DNA of 64,000 bases from Petrocella sp. FN5 (lineage in GTDB: Bacteria > Bacillota > Clostridia > Lachnospirales > Vallitaleaceae), in assembly GCF_029210395.1 (NCBI RefSeq), contig NZ_JARGDP010000007.1, positions 1 to 64,000 of the forward strand, given 5' to 3'. Shown one piece after another: positions 6,723 through 15,545 of the stretch. Each line of letters opens with the position of its first letter. The first letter of the stretch is position 1. Under the pieces are notes generated by a model that did no database searches, had not been told where the DNA came from, and saw only the letters and a list, made by a program, of their open reading frames with translations. Both the position numbers and the translations under genes were made by a program.

Positions 6723-6955
6723 CTCAATAGCTGCACCGACGATTTTCTACGCTTTTATGGTGGATAACCTAATTTTACTTGAAAGAAGTAAGAAAATACA
6801 GTCAATTTGCAGAGTTGATGTATAATAAATTATAGATTGCTATTCTTTACTACAATGAGAAAAGCGAAGATACACAGTAAATATTGAGCGTAGGCAATAA
6901 CCAACGTTTACGACAGGAGACTTATTGTTTATAAATGAGAGCGAGGCAGTGAGAT

Positions 6956-7843
6956 ATGTATGAAAAATTATTGAATATAAGTTATTATGTCGGCTTTATA
7001 CCAATATACTGGTTAGGTAATCTTATTTCACATAGTAAACGAAAGAAGAGTCATCATTATTTTCAAGCATTAGCTATAAATTTTCTCTTGTTCTGTAGTT
7101 TTGTAATCTTTTTGATGAGTTTTGGTATACATACTTTTATCATATATTATCATCGCAATCTTGCATTAGCCATACCATTAGAGATTTCTTTCTACATATT
7201 GGGGTGTTTATTAATTATTTGCTTGATTATTTGGCTAGAAGGCATTATTAGTGCAATAATTGGACATGCTTCCAGAATATCACTATTTCCAAGATGGACG
7301 CGTACAAAGTTTTTAACAGTGTTGACTGCATTTAATCATGCTTTCCTTATACTAATCATTATAGTAGCCATTCACGCATCTTCTATAGCTCAAAATGAGA
7401 TTGAAGAAGCAGAGATATTTTTATTATATGATGATATGGGATATATACCAAGGTGGGTATTTGCCCTTGGGTTTTATCGTGATTCCATGGTCGCTACTAA
7501 CCGCTTTGGAAATCATAGTGTGGCCATTGTACCATTAAATAACAATACAATAGATTATGCACTGGAGAATGGTCGTTTTATATTTGTGTCATCTCATGGT
7601 GTAGATGGTTATATATTGCTTCAGGATAACATTTTCTATGGACCTGCAAATGTGAAGAATAATATTAGTCCAAGTCTTCAGTATGTGTACTTGTCGGGTT
7701 GTGATACAGGATTAAAACATGCAGAATGGGAGAATGCATTAAGCCCAGCATACGTTAAGACATTTGACCGTTTATCTACAACTTTAGAACATTTTTATTG
7801 GTTAATTGCTGAGGGGCCAGAAGTTATTCATTCTTTGAATTAA
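6956..7843 (+). CDS. Membrane protein with C-terminal caspase-like (CHAT/C14-type) domain
   Basis: A 295-residue protein. Hydrophobic segments at about residues 39-63, 70-103 and 121-143 (plus a weaker one near 8-24) give three or four membrane passes. The C-terminal domain has VSSHG at 211-215 and SGCDTG at 247-252, the His and Cys dyad pattern of caspase-like peptidases (clan CD). A tail with LEHFYWLIAEGP, usual in such domains, follows. It would place a cysteine peptidase domain at the inner membrane face or outside. The start has GAGCGAGG upstream. It stands at the right end of the accessory region with no obvious partner. Related folds occur in bacterial cell-death and phage-defence proteins, but a role here is only inferred. 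Confidence 0.65.
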   Translation: MYEKLLNISYYVGFIPIYWLGNLISHSKRKKSHHYFQALAINFLLFCSFVIFLMSFGIHTFIIYYHRNLALAIPLEISFYILGCLLIICLIIWLEGIISAIIGHASRISLFPRWTRTKFLTVLTAFNHAFLILIIIVAIHASSIAQNEIEEAEIFLLYDDMGYIPRWVFALGFYRDSMVATNRFGNHSVAIVPLNNNTIDYALENGRFIFVSSHGVDGYILLQDNIFYGPANVKNNISPSLQYVYLSGCDTGLKHAEWENALSPAYVKTFDRLSTTLEHFYWLIAEGPEVIHSLN

Positions 7844-8052
7844 GTCATTGAAATATTGAAGTTCTTACTTTACATTCATATATATTAGATAAATTCTAAA
7901 TAACTCAAAAATGGCAAATAAAGTATTTTTGTAGGATAGATCATTCTATTGATTTAGAGAAGGTCAAGAAATTGTATAAGAATAATTGAATTTGAGAAAG
8001 TACCATTTTATGAATGAATAATCCATACTTGAGTTATAAATATAACCCACAA

Positions 8053-8080
8053 AAAAAGCAACCTCAAAAAGTTGCTTTTT
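8053..8080. terminator. Bidirectional rho-independent terminator
   Basis: AAAAAGCAAC (8053-8062) pairs with GTTGCTTTTT (8071-8080) around an 8-base loop, with A and T runs on either side. It can serve both the caspase-like gene (+) and the convergent gene on the minus strand. Confidence 0.8.
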
Positions 8081-8119
8081 CCATATTATAAAAGATATAT
8101 GGTTTAATAAATTTAATGA

Positions 8120-8740
8120 TTAAGCTTCTTCACCATCACGCCAAGCTTCGAATTTTTTAATAGTTAGATCTAATGTTTCTTTACTAAGAGATGGAAGTTC
8201 GCCGCCCCATATGGCCTCAGCTTCTTTATAGCCGGCTTTGACTGCGTCAAGCAACATATCTGCTTTGGCTGGGTCACCGCCAGATAGGGCCATAGCAAAT
8301 TCAAGAAAACGATCTGAAGTGGCATTTGCACCCCAGTAGCCATCTTCAGCGACATCTGCCTTGGCTTTGTCAATAGCATCCGGTGTAATCTCGATACCAA
8401 GTTCAAGGGCAAGATCATCCTCAGTAGAGTCACCACTAATAAGTCTTTGTAAATAGCCTCTAAGTCCGCCCATTTGCTTAAGAGCTCCGTCTTTTACCGT
8501 GTTTCTAAACAAATCAATTAATCGTTGATCGGCTTCTTCCTTCATGGCACGCACTTTATCCATATCCGGTTTATAGTTGGTTTTAGGCGTGGTCTCTTTA
8601 GCAGTGTACTCAACTGCTTTTGTTTCAGATTTTATTTGAGGTTTATCTTTTTCACCTGCTGTTCTCTTGTGTCTATTATTATTTAGTTCTGTTAAGTCTC
8701 TATTATTTTGTGGGTTGTTGATATTTCCGATTGTATTCAT
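8120..8740 (-). CDS. Conserved hypothetical protein with WGANATSDRFLEFA-type motif
   Basis: A 206-residue soluble protein with no signal peptide. The first 60 residues are polar and low-complexity (Asn, Lys, Thr). The rest is helical and contains WGANATSDRFLEFAMALSGG followed by KAGYKEAEAIWGGELPSLS. This pattern is one I associate with small uncharacterised proteins of Firmicutes, spirochaetes and some Proteobacteria, but I cannot name a function. The start follows AAGGAGGAAG on the minus strand. It is monocistronic, converges on the accessory region and marks the beginning of more ordinary chromosome. Confidence 0.6.
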   Translation of the reverse strand: MNTIGNINNPQNNRDLTELNNNRHKRTAGEKDKPQIKSETKAVEYTAKETTPKTNYKPDMDKVRAMKEEADQRLIDLFRNTVKDGALKQMGGLRGYLQRLISGDSTEDDLALELGIEITPDAIDKAKADVAEDGYWGANATSDRFLEFAMALSGGDPAKADMLLDAVKAGYKEAEAIWGGELPSLSKETLDLTIKKFEAWRDGEEA

Positions 8741-9012
8741 GAGTCTTCCTCCTTGAAATATGATACCTATCCGTAGGTTTAATAGTCATCTCCTAGGTTA
8801 TATCGACATAAAAGCATAAAGAGTTAATGGTTTTATGGTGGATTATAATGCCAACTTAAATTTGAATAAATTATGAATAATCTATTAGAAGTTTATTATA
8901 AAAGCTTCATTATATGGACTTATGTAGGTAGGTGTGATAAGTTAATACTACAATGAATATAAAAATAAAACAATAAGACGATAGATATAGATAGAATTTG
9001 GAGTTGATAGAT

Positions 9013-11322
9013 ATGAAATGTTCAATGTGCCGTGTAAACACAGCAATTGTATTTGTAACAAAAATGGAAAACGGTATAGCAAAGCGAGAAGGGCTTTGTA
9101 TTCCTTGCGCTCAAAAGCAAGGACTAGCACCACTTGATGCAATATTACAACAAACAGGTATGTCACAAGAAGAGTTCGATAATATCAGTGAGCAAATGAC
9201 AGATATTTTTGAAGACGTGGATATGGACCAACTTACAGAAAGTTTTACAAAACCGGACGAGCACGGTAAAAACCATATATCGAATTTGTTTAATTCGGCC
9301 TTTTCTAAGAATAATAAAGATGAGGATATGACCTTTAAACAAGCAGAACAAGAAACTCAAGACGGAACAGTTAAAACAAAGGTTAAAAAGACGGGTTCTC
9401 CAAAAAGAAAAAATCTTGACGCTTATGGCATTAATCTTAATGAAAAAGCACTTAATCATGAAGTAGACCGTATTATTGGTCGTCATAGAGAAATCGACAG
9501 GGTTATCCAAATATTAAATCGTAGGACCAAGAATAATCCAGTGCTTATTGGTGAACCGGGTGTGGGAAAGACAGCGATTGCGGAAGGACTGGCTGTTAGA
9601 ATCGTTGAAGGTCAAGTACCGACGAAGCTTCTAAATGTGGAGGTCTATCTATTGGATCTGACATCTGTTGTAGCAGGTACACAATTTAGAGGTCAGTTTG
9701 AGACACGTATGAAAGCGATATTGAAAGAAGCAACAACAGAAGGTAATATTATTCTGGTTATAGATGAAGTCCACAGTATAGTGGGTGCAGGTGAGGCAGA
9801 AGGCGGCACCATGAATGCCGCCAATATATTAAAGCCGGCGCTTGCTAAAGGAGAAGTTCAGATTGTTGGTGCAACGACCCTTGAGGAGTATCGAAAGCAT
9901 ATTGAAAAGGATTCTGCTCTTGAAAGACGTTTTCAGCCTGTTATAGTAGATGAGCCTTCTGTTGAAGATTCTATTGAAATTATAAAAGGTATAAAAGATT
10001 ATTATGAAGACTATCATAAAGTGCACATATCAGAAGCAGTCATTATTAAGGCGGTTATGATGTCGGAACGCTATATCAGTGATCGATTTTTACCAGATAA
10101 AGCCATAGATGTTATTGATGAAGCCGGTTCAAGAGCAAACCTACTAAATGAAGGCCTTGTAGAACTGGAAGCTTTAAAAAATGAGTTACAAAAAATTGTA
10201 ATAGATAAAGAAGATGCAGCTGCCAATGATGATTATGAAAGGGCTGCGGATTGCAAAGTTGAAGAACTTAGACTTAATGATAAGATTGCCAAGATTGAAA
10301 AAGAATGTAAAAATGTTGCTATAACTGAGGAAGATATTGCCTATGTTATAGAAGCTTGGACAAAAATACCGGTAAAATCCATTGCAGAAGATGAAGCTTA
10401 TAAGCTTATTAATCTAGAAGAACGCCTTCACAGAAGAATTATTGGTCAAGAAGAAGCGGTCAAAAAACTTTCAAGAGCGACAAGGCGGAGTCGATCCGGA
10501 TTCAGCCGAAGGAAAAAACCATCATCCTTTGTTTTTGTGGGTCCGACAGGCGTTGGTAAGACAGAATTATCGAAAGCACTTGCGAGTGAACTGTTTGGTA
10601 ATGAAGAGGCACTCATTCGTTTTGATATGTCTGAGTTTATGGAAAAACATACCGTATCCAAACTAATAGGTGCACCTCCAGGTTATGTTGGGTATGATCA
10701 GGCTGGCCAATTAACAGAAAAAGTACGCAGACGACCCTATTCTGTTTTGTTGTTAGATGAGATAGAAAAAGCCCATACGGATGTGTTCAATCTATTACTT
10801 CAAATACTTGAAGACGGACGTTTGACAGATGGACAAGGACGTACAGTGAATTTTGAGAATACGGTTATAATTATGACTTCAAATGCTGGAACAAGTCATA
10901 AGAACAATGGCATTGGTTTTGGTAATGGGTCCTATGCATCCTTAGAGCAAAAGACCAAAGATGCTTTGAAAGAAGTATTTAAGCCTGAATTTCTTAATAG
11001 AATCGATGAAACCATTGTTTTTACAGAACTTAGTAAAAACGAATTAAAAGACATTATTGAACTGATGTTGAAAGATGTATTGAACACAGCAAAAGACAAA
11101 CGTATGTCTCTCACTGTAGACCAAGAGGTTAAAGCCTTTATCTTAGAAAATGGTTATGACCCCAAATTTGGTGCAAGACCACTAAGAAGAGCTATTCAGC
11201 AATATGTTGAGGATGAGTTGGCTGAGTGTTATATTAAAGGTATGATTAAAGAAGGTGACCATATTGAAGTCTATATGGGTGAAAACGAGCCAAAAGTAAG
11301 AGTTCAAGAAAGTAACGAATAA
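9013..11322 (+). CDS. clpE: ATP-dependent Clp unfoldase, ClpE-like
   Basis: A 769-residue Hsp100/Clp AAA+ unfoldase that should feed substrates to ClpP. The N-terminus has two CxxC pairs (Cys3/Cys6, Cys29/Cys32), a zinc-finger-like element as in ClpE rather than the ClpC N-domain. D1 contains GEPGVGKTA and VIDEVHS. A UVR-type helical segment ([20 protein letters not shown]) links to D2, with GPTGVGKTE and [14 protein letters not shown] near the C-terminus is the ClpP-contact loop, and GARPLRRAI is sensor 2. A TTG upstream (8998) is also possible, but GGAG at 9000-9003 fits ATG 9013. It stands alone, without ctsR or mcsAB. ClpC is the alternative name. Confidence 0.88.
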   Translation: MKCSMCRVNTAIVFVTKMENGIAKREGLCIPCAQKQGLAPLDAILQQTGMSQEEFDNISEQMTDIFEDVDMDQLTESFTKPDEHGKNHISNLFNSAFSKNNKDEDMTFKQAEQETQDGTVKTKVKKTGSPKRKNLDAYGINLNEKALNHEVDRIIGRHREIDRVIQILNRRTKNNPVLIGEPGVGKTAIAEGLAVRIVEGQVPTKLLNVEVYLLDLTSVVAGTQFRGQFETRMKAILKEATTEGNIILVIDEVHSIVGAGEAEGGTMNAANILKPALAKGEVQIVGATTLEEYRKHIEKDSALERRFQPVIVDEPSVEDSIEIIKGIKDYYEDYHKVHISEAVIIKAVMMSERYISDRFLPDKAIDVIDEAGSRANLLNEGLVELEALKNELQKIVIDKEDAAANDDYERAADCKVEELRLNDKIAKIEKECKNVAITEEDIAYVIEAWTKIPVKSIAEDEAYKLINLEERLHRRIIGQEEAVKKLSRATRRSRSGFSRRKKPSSFVFVGPTGVGKTELSKALASELFGNEEALIRFDMSEFMEKHTVSKLIGAPPGYVGYDQAGQLTEKVRRRPYSVLLLDEIEKAHTDVFNLLLQILEDGRLTDGQGRTVNFENTVIIMTSNAGTSHKNNGIGFGNGSYASLEQKTKDALKEVFKPEFLNRIDETIVFTELSKNELKDIIELMLKDVLNTAKDKRMSLTVDQEVKAFILENGYDPKFGARPLRRAIQQYVEDELAECYIKGMIKEGDHIEVYMGENEPKVRVQESNE

Positions 11323-11363
11323 GCCTTTCTGTCAAAACAGTAGGGTCACATAGAGTTATGAAG

Positions 11364-11406
11364 AAGAAGTAATATCTCATTATCGATGGGGCGTTGCTTC
11401 TTTTTT
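11364..11406 (+). terminator. Terminator after the Clp gene
   Basis: AAGAAGTAA (11364-11372) pairs with TTGCTTCTT (11394-11402), allowing one G-U pair, followed by a T run. Confidence 0.7.
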
Positions 11407-11546
11407 GTTTTCTAGAAAATATGTTAACCAAATATTAAATTTTATATTTTTTATTGACATAATGCACAAAAGCATATACATTTATTATAGTGTTAATATT
11501 AGGTAAAGACTGTTTATCGAGAAATAGATATTAATAACGGGAGGCT

Positions 11547-12083
11547 ATGATGTTCGGAGACATTATTTATGTTGAGAGAAAGCCCATACTTCTTGGGTCA
11601 ACTAAGGAGCGTGAAAATAAAGATTCTAGATGGATTGATAAGCTGATATTCAGAACGATGAATTATCGACATTTCGGTGTTGAGGTTGAGAACAATTGTG
11701 TAATACACTTTCATGCCAATAGCTTTCATATGAGAAAACAAGCCGAAATCAAAAAGGTATCTATGGAAACATTTTTATTAGGCGGGGAAAAAGTAGTCTT
11801 ACACCATATTAAAGATAGTTTTACTAGAGAGTTAATTGTCTCAAGAGCTTATAGTGCATTAGGGAAAAGAGAAGAATGTTATAGCATCAAAAAGAATAAT
11901 TGTGAACACTTTGTTTATTGGTGTGCTACAGGCAATCCTCATTCAACACAAACCTACTTTATTAATAAGGGACAAGATGTTTGGATGCTTAGAAAAAAAG
12001 TGGTCCCATTCACAGTTAGGACAAAAGATAGAACTGTAAGACTAAGCATGAATATTTATAAAAGAATTCTAAAAAGAGCATAG
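11547..12083 (+). CDS. LRAT/NlpC-P60-like domain protein
   Basis: A 178-residue protein with the circularly permuted papain-like LRAT fold. YRHFGVEVENNCVIHF (about residues 44-59) carries the catalytic His, and NNCEHFVYWCATG (about 117-129) is the NCEHF motif with the catalytic Cys. Such domains act as acyltransferases, phospholipases or thiol hydrolases. No signal peptide or membrane segment is visible, so a cytoplasmic or peripheral membrane role is likely. The C-terminal tail is basic. The start follows GGGAGG. Single-gene unit with its own terminator. Confidence 0.75.
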   Translation: MMFGDIIYVERKPILLGSTKERENKDSRWIDKLIFRTMNYRHFGVEVENNCVIHFHANSFHMRKQAEIKKVSMETFLLGGEKVVLHHIKDSFTRELIVSRAYSALGKREECYSIKKNNCEHFVYWCATGNPHSTQTYFINKGQDVWMLRKKVVPFTVRTKDRTVRLSMNIYKRILKRA

Positions 12084-12092
12084 AGATTCTAG

Positions 12093-12121
12093 AAAGTTAT
12101 TACATTGTAATAGCTTTTTTT
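12093..12121 (+). terminator. Terminator after the LRAT-domain gene
   Basis: AAAGTTATTACA (12093-12104) pairs with TGTAATAGCTTT (12106-12117), then T residues to 12121. It is a compact rho-independent terminator with a very small loop. Confidence 0.8.
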
Positions 12122-12241
12122 GTTCTCAAGAAAAGGACCGTTCAGAAATATGAGCAGAGCTCATAACGAAGCGAAGCTTCTTTTCTTCCATATAAAAGTC
12201 AAGACATATGGTATTGACTTAAATATTGATAGAACTTATCA

Positions 12242-12269
12242 TTTACAAAAATGGAAGCTATGATATACT
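12242..12269 (+). promoter_or_regulatory. Promoter for the gnd-zwf operon
   Basis: TTTACA (12242-12247) and TATACT (12264-12269) are separated by 16 bp, about 50 bp before the gnd start. It fits a vegetative sigma-A promoter. A second TTGACT nearby lacks a good -10. Confidence 0.5.
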
Positions 12270-12317
12270 AGTATTAACGATTGGCAGAATATGAATACTT
12301 GTTCAAGGAGGTCGAAT

Positions 12318-13214
12318 ATGAAAATTGGTTTAATAGGACTCGGGAAAATGGGTTATAACTTAGCGTTAAATATGCGTGATAAAGGACTAGATGTAGGCGT
12401 TTACAACCGTAGTAAGGCGCCGAGAGAAAGAATCAAAAATGAAGGTGTTAGAACTTTTGAAGAAATAGAAGATATGATTGACGCTTTAGAATCACCTAAG
12501 GTGGTTTGGATTATGGTTACAGCAGGTCCTGCTACAGAGGCCATTATTGAGCAGGTTGCACCCTTATTGTCAGCAGGTGACATTATTGTCGATGGCGGTA
12601 ACTCTCGGTTCTCTGATACCCTTAGAAGAGGTGATCTACTTGAAGAAAAGGGTATCTACTTCGTGGATGCCGGAACCTCAGGTGGAACAGATGGTGCAAG
12701 ATATGGGGCTTGTATGATGGTAGGTGGTGACAAAAGAGCGATTGCAACTTTGGAGCCATATTTCAAAGTCCTTAATGTTGAAGAAGGTTATTTGCACTGT
12801 GGGAAACGAGGATCAGGCCATTATGTTAAGATGGTACATAATGGTATTGAATATGGAATGATGCAGGCCGTTGGAGAAGGACTAGAGATTATTAGAAGGT
12901 CTGAGTTTGATGTAGATTTTGAAAAAGTTGCTAATGTGTGGAATCACGGATCCATAATTGCAGGGTACCTTATGCAAATGACGAAACAAGCTTTTGCAAA
13001 TAATGGTATGTTAGAGGATATCGTTCCTCGTATTGATGCCTTAGGAGAAGGGCAGTGGACCGTTGAAGAAGCCATAAGACTTGGTGTTTCAGCACCGGTT
13101 ATTACTCAATCTCTATTTATAAGAAATGCATCTAAGGACGATGGTAAGTTCTCAGATCGTGTGGTTGCTGCACTTAGAAATGAATTTGGTGGTCATGAAT
13201 TACATAAAAGGTAG
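12318..13214 (+). CDS. gnd: 6-phosphogluconate dehydrogenase (decarboxylating, short form)
   Basis: A 298-residue enzyme converting 6-phosphogluconate to ribulose 5-phosphate and CO2 with reduction of NAD(P)+. The nucleotide-binding GLGKMG is at residues 7-12. DGGNSRFSDT and the following DAGTSGGTDGARYG form the substrate site, and KMVHNGIEYG contains the catalytic Lys. At about 300 residues it belongs to the short, usually NAD-preferring group (YqeC/GndA-like) rather than the 470-residue form. An ATG at 12291 is in frame, but AAGGAGG at 12305-12311 selects 12318. First gene of an operon with zwf, 8 bp upstream. Confidence 0.92.
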   Translation: MKIGLIGLGKMGYNLALNMRDKGLDVGVYNRSKAPRERIKNEGVRTFEEIEDMIDALESPKVVWIMVTAGPATEAIIEQVAPLLSAGDIIVDGGNSRFSDTLRRGDLLEEKGIYFVDAGTSGGTDGARYGACMMVGGDKRAIATLEPYFKVLNVEEGYLHCGKRGSGHYVKMVHNGIEYGMMQAVGEGLEIIRRSEFDVDFEKVANVWNHGSIIAGYLMQMTKQAFANNGMLEDIVPRIDALGEGQWTVEEAIRLGVSAPVITQSLFIRNASKDDGKFSDRVVAALRNEFGGHELHKR

Positions 13215-13222
13215 GTGAATGT

Positions 13223-14668
13223 ATGGAGAATCAAAAGGTGATATTTACCATATTTGGTGGTACAGGCAATTTGACATATTATAAACTGATGCCAGCTTTT
13301 TATCAACTATTCCTCGGTGGTCGTTTATTAAATGATATGACCATAATTGTACTCGGACGGAAAGATAAAGATACATCAATGTATAGAGAAGAAGTCAAAG
13401 ACGTTCTTATGAAAAAAGTTTCAAACTTCAATGAAAGTGTATTTGTAGCCTTTAGTGCTATGCTTCAATATTACCAAATGAACTTTGAAAAAGCGGAAGA
13501 CTACACAGAATTCAACACTTATATGCAGTCACAAAACTGTCCCAATCGAATTTTTTATTTGGCGACCGCACCTACTTTTTTTCCTCTTATATCAGAGCAA
13601 CTCAGGGATAAAAAACTATTAGATGTAAAAGGGTACGTTAGGGCCGTTTTTGAAAAGCCATTCGGATATGACCTTGAATCGGCAGAAAAAATTAATGACA
13701 TTATATCTGATATCTTTGGAGAAGATTACATATATAGAATCGATCATTATCTTGGAAAAGAAATGATTCAAAATATTAATACCGTCCGATTCTCAAATCA
13801 AATATTTAGTGCAGTTTGGAATAAAGACTCCATTGACAATGTTCAGATTACGGTTAAAGAAAAAGATGGGGTAAAAGACAGAGGTGGTTATTACGATCAA
13901 GCCGGTGCTCTAAGAGACATGGTACAGAACCACCTAATCCAGATTTTGGCCCTTGTAGCCATGGAACCGCCAAAGCGTCTTGATAATCAAAGTATTAAGG
14001 AAGAAAAAGTCAAAGTCATTCAGAATCTAAATGTTCAAATGGATTTGGAAAGTCATAATGGTCTTATATTTGGCCAATATGAAGGCTACAGAGAAGAAGT
14101 TAAGGTGGATCCGAATTCAAATACGGAAACCTTTGTTGCAATGAAATGCTTTGTAAATAGACCCAGATGGGAAGGTGTACCTTTTTACTTAAGGACGGGT
14201 AAAGCACTTGATGGTGGTGAAGCAAAGATTGTTATTGAATTTAGAGTGGATGGATTTGATACCCCTAGTAATACCGAGAGAATACCCAACTTATTAGTCA
14301 TAAAAATACAACCGGATGAAGGTGTATACTTACGTATTAATACGAAGGAACCAAGAAGTGAAAGCAATCTAATGTCCGTTAATCTAAGCTACTGTCAATC
14401 TTGTGATATTTTTTATAAATCACCGGATGCATATGAACGTTTGTTATTAGATATTATAAACGGTGATACGGCTATGTTTACAGGATGGGAAGAAGTAAAA
14501 AGTGCATGGGAACTCATTTCAGAAGTTATAGATAAATGTCCCACTAAATCACCCTACTTGGATACTTATCCTAAGGGTTCAGATGGACCTATGTCAGCCC
14601 ATAATATGTTAAAAATGGATGGTCGACATTGGTGGCGCTTAGATGACCTGAATAATGATTTTGATTAG
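13223..14668 (+). CDS. zwf: Glucose-6-phosphate 1-dehydrogenase
   Basis: A 481-residue enzyme oxidising glucose 6-phosphate to 6-phosphogluconolactone, the first step of the oxidative pentose phosphate pathway. FGGTGNLTYYKLMPA (about residues 10-24) is the nucleotide-binding region; Thr-Gly-Asn replaces the more common Ser-Gly-Asp. RIDHYLGKE is the active-site signature with its catalytic His. The length is normal. Start after AAAAGGTAGGTG. It lies directly behind gnd, so both oxidative steps are co-expressed. No lactonase gene is present between or after them. Confidence 0.93.
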   Translation: MENQKVIFTIFGGTGNLTYYKLMPAFYQLFLGGRLLNDMTIIVLGRKDKDTSMYREEVKDVLMKKVSNFNESVFVAFSAMLQYYQMNFEKAEDYTEFNTYMQSQNCPNRIFYLATAPTFFPLISEQLRDKKLLDVKGYVRAVFEKPFGYDLESAEKINDIISDIFGEDYIYRIDHYLGKEMIQNINTVRFSNQIFSAVWNKDSIDNVQITVKEKDGVKDRGGYYDQAGALRDMVQNHLIQILALVAMEPPKRLDNQSIKEEKVKVIQNLNVQMDLESHNGLIFGQYEGYREEVKVDPNSNTETFVAMKCFVNRPRWEGVPFYLRTGKALDGGEAKIVIEFRVDGFDTPSNTERIPNLLVIKIQPDEGVYLRINTKEPRSESNLMSVNLSYCQSCDIFYKSPDAYERLLLDIINGDTAMFTGWEEVKSAWELISEVIDKCPTKSPYLDTYPKGSDGPMSAHNMLKMDGRHWWRLDDLNNDFD

Positions 14669-14681
14669 GATTGGAGATAAG

Positions 14682-15299
14682 ATGAAGATATTTGATATAT
14701 CCATGACCATAGAACCGAATATCATGGTTTATAAAAATTATGAAAGCAAAAAACCAATTTTTAGCAATGCTTCCAATTTTAACACCGGAAACCACTATGA
14801 AACAGATCTTAAAATGAACCTTCATACAGGTACGCACATTGATGCACCATTGCATATGATTAGAGACGGTCTTACTATGGAGCACTTTAACCTTAATCGC
14901 TTTATGACAAAGGTCAAGGTTCTTGATTTGACCCATGTATCTGGTATGATCACAAGAGTGGATTTGAAAGAAAAAGAGGTACAAAAAGGTGATTTCCTTC
15001 TGTTTAAGACAAAAAATTCATTTGAAGAACACTTTAATAATGAATTTATATCTTTATCAGAGGATGGGGCAGCCTATTTAGCCAAACTGGGTATACAAGG
15101 TGTAGGAACAGATGGCCTGGGTATTGAGCGAGACCAACCTGAGCATGGCACCCATAAAAGACTTTTTAATGCGGATATCATGATTATTGAGGGACTGAGG
15201 CTAAGGGATATTGAAGAAGGTATCTATGACATGATAGCCTTACCCCTTAAGCTTGCAGATGTTGAGGCATCACCTGCAAGAGTCGTTCTAATGAAGTGA
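14682..15299 (+). CDS. Cyclase family protein (kynurenine formamidase-like)
   Basis: A 205-residue metal-dependent hydrolase of the cyclase/kynurenine formamidase family. LHTGTHIDAPLH (about residues 48-59) is the H-x-G-T-H-x-D-x-P-x-H metal-binding motif, and GTDGLGIE with a later HGTHKRLF completes the expected site. An in-frame ATG at 14655 overlaps zwf, but TTGGAG at 14671-14676 favours 14682. It is the third gene of the gnd-zwf operon. No tryptophan pathway genes are near, so the physiological substrate is open; other cyclic amides or esters are possible. Confidence 0.8.
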   Translation: MKIFDISMTIEPNIMVYKNYESKKPIFSNASNFNTGNHYETDLKMNLHTGTHIDAPLHMIRDGLTMEHFNLNRFMTKVKVLDLTHVSGMITRVDLKEKEVQKGDFLLFKTKNSFEEHFNNEFISLSEDGAAYLAKLGIQGVGTDGLGIERDQPEHGTHKRLFNADIMIIEGLRLRDIEEGIYDMIALPLKLADVEASPARVVLMK

Positions 15300-15320
15300 A
15301 ATAGATATAAGTTAAAACAT

Positions 15321-15365
15321 AAAAGCGTCGGGCTTGCAATCATTTTTGTAAGCCGGATGCTTTTA
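15321..15365 (+). terminator. Terminator of the gnd-zwf-cyclase operon
   Basis: AAAAGCGTC and GGCTTGCA pair with TGTAAGCC and GGATGCTTTT across a short loop, ending in a T-rich run. The stem is long and imperfect. Confidence 0.8.
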
Positions 15366-15545
15366 TATTTTAATGGTTGTCAGTGGTAACCAATGTTACT
15401 GATTAGTAAAGGTAGATAGTTTATAATCATCATTAAAGGGTCAAACTGAGCTATACTCCATTCACATATATAGTAAGTGAAAGTTCAACGATATAGTTTA
15501 GGTGCCTTAACCATATATACTATCACAAAGAAAGAAGGCGATGTT

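Noticed and set aside
6880-6945. Possible attC site before the caspase-like gene (GCAATAAC, GTTTACG, GTTTATA)
   Set aside because: Spacing is too short and the arms do not pair convincingly, so I cannot say that this gene is a cassette.
1-8000. Integron integrase gene
   Set aside because: I looked for a tyrosine recombinase on both strands in the array region and found none. It may lie left of the window or be absent.
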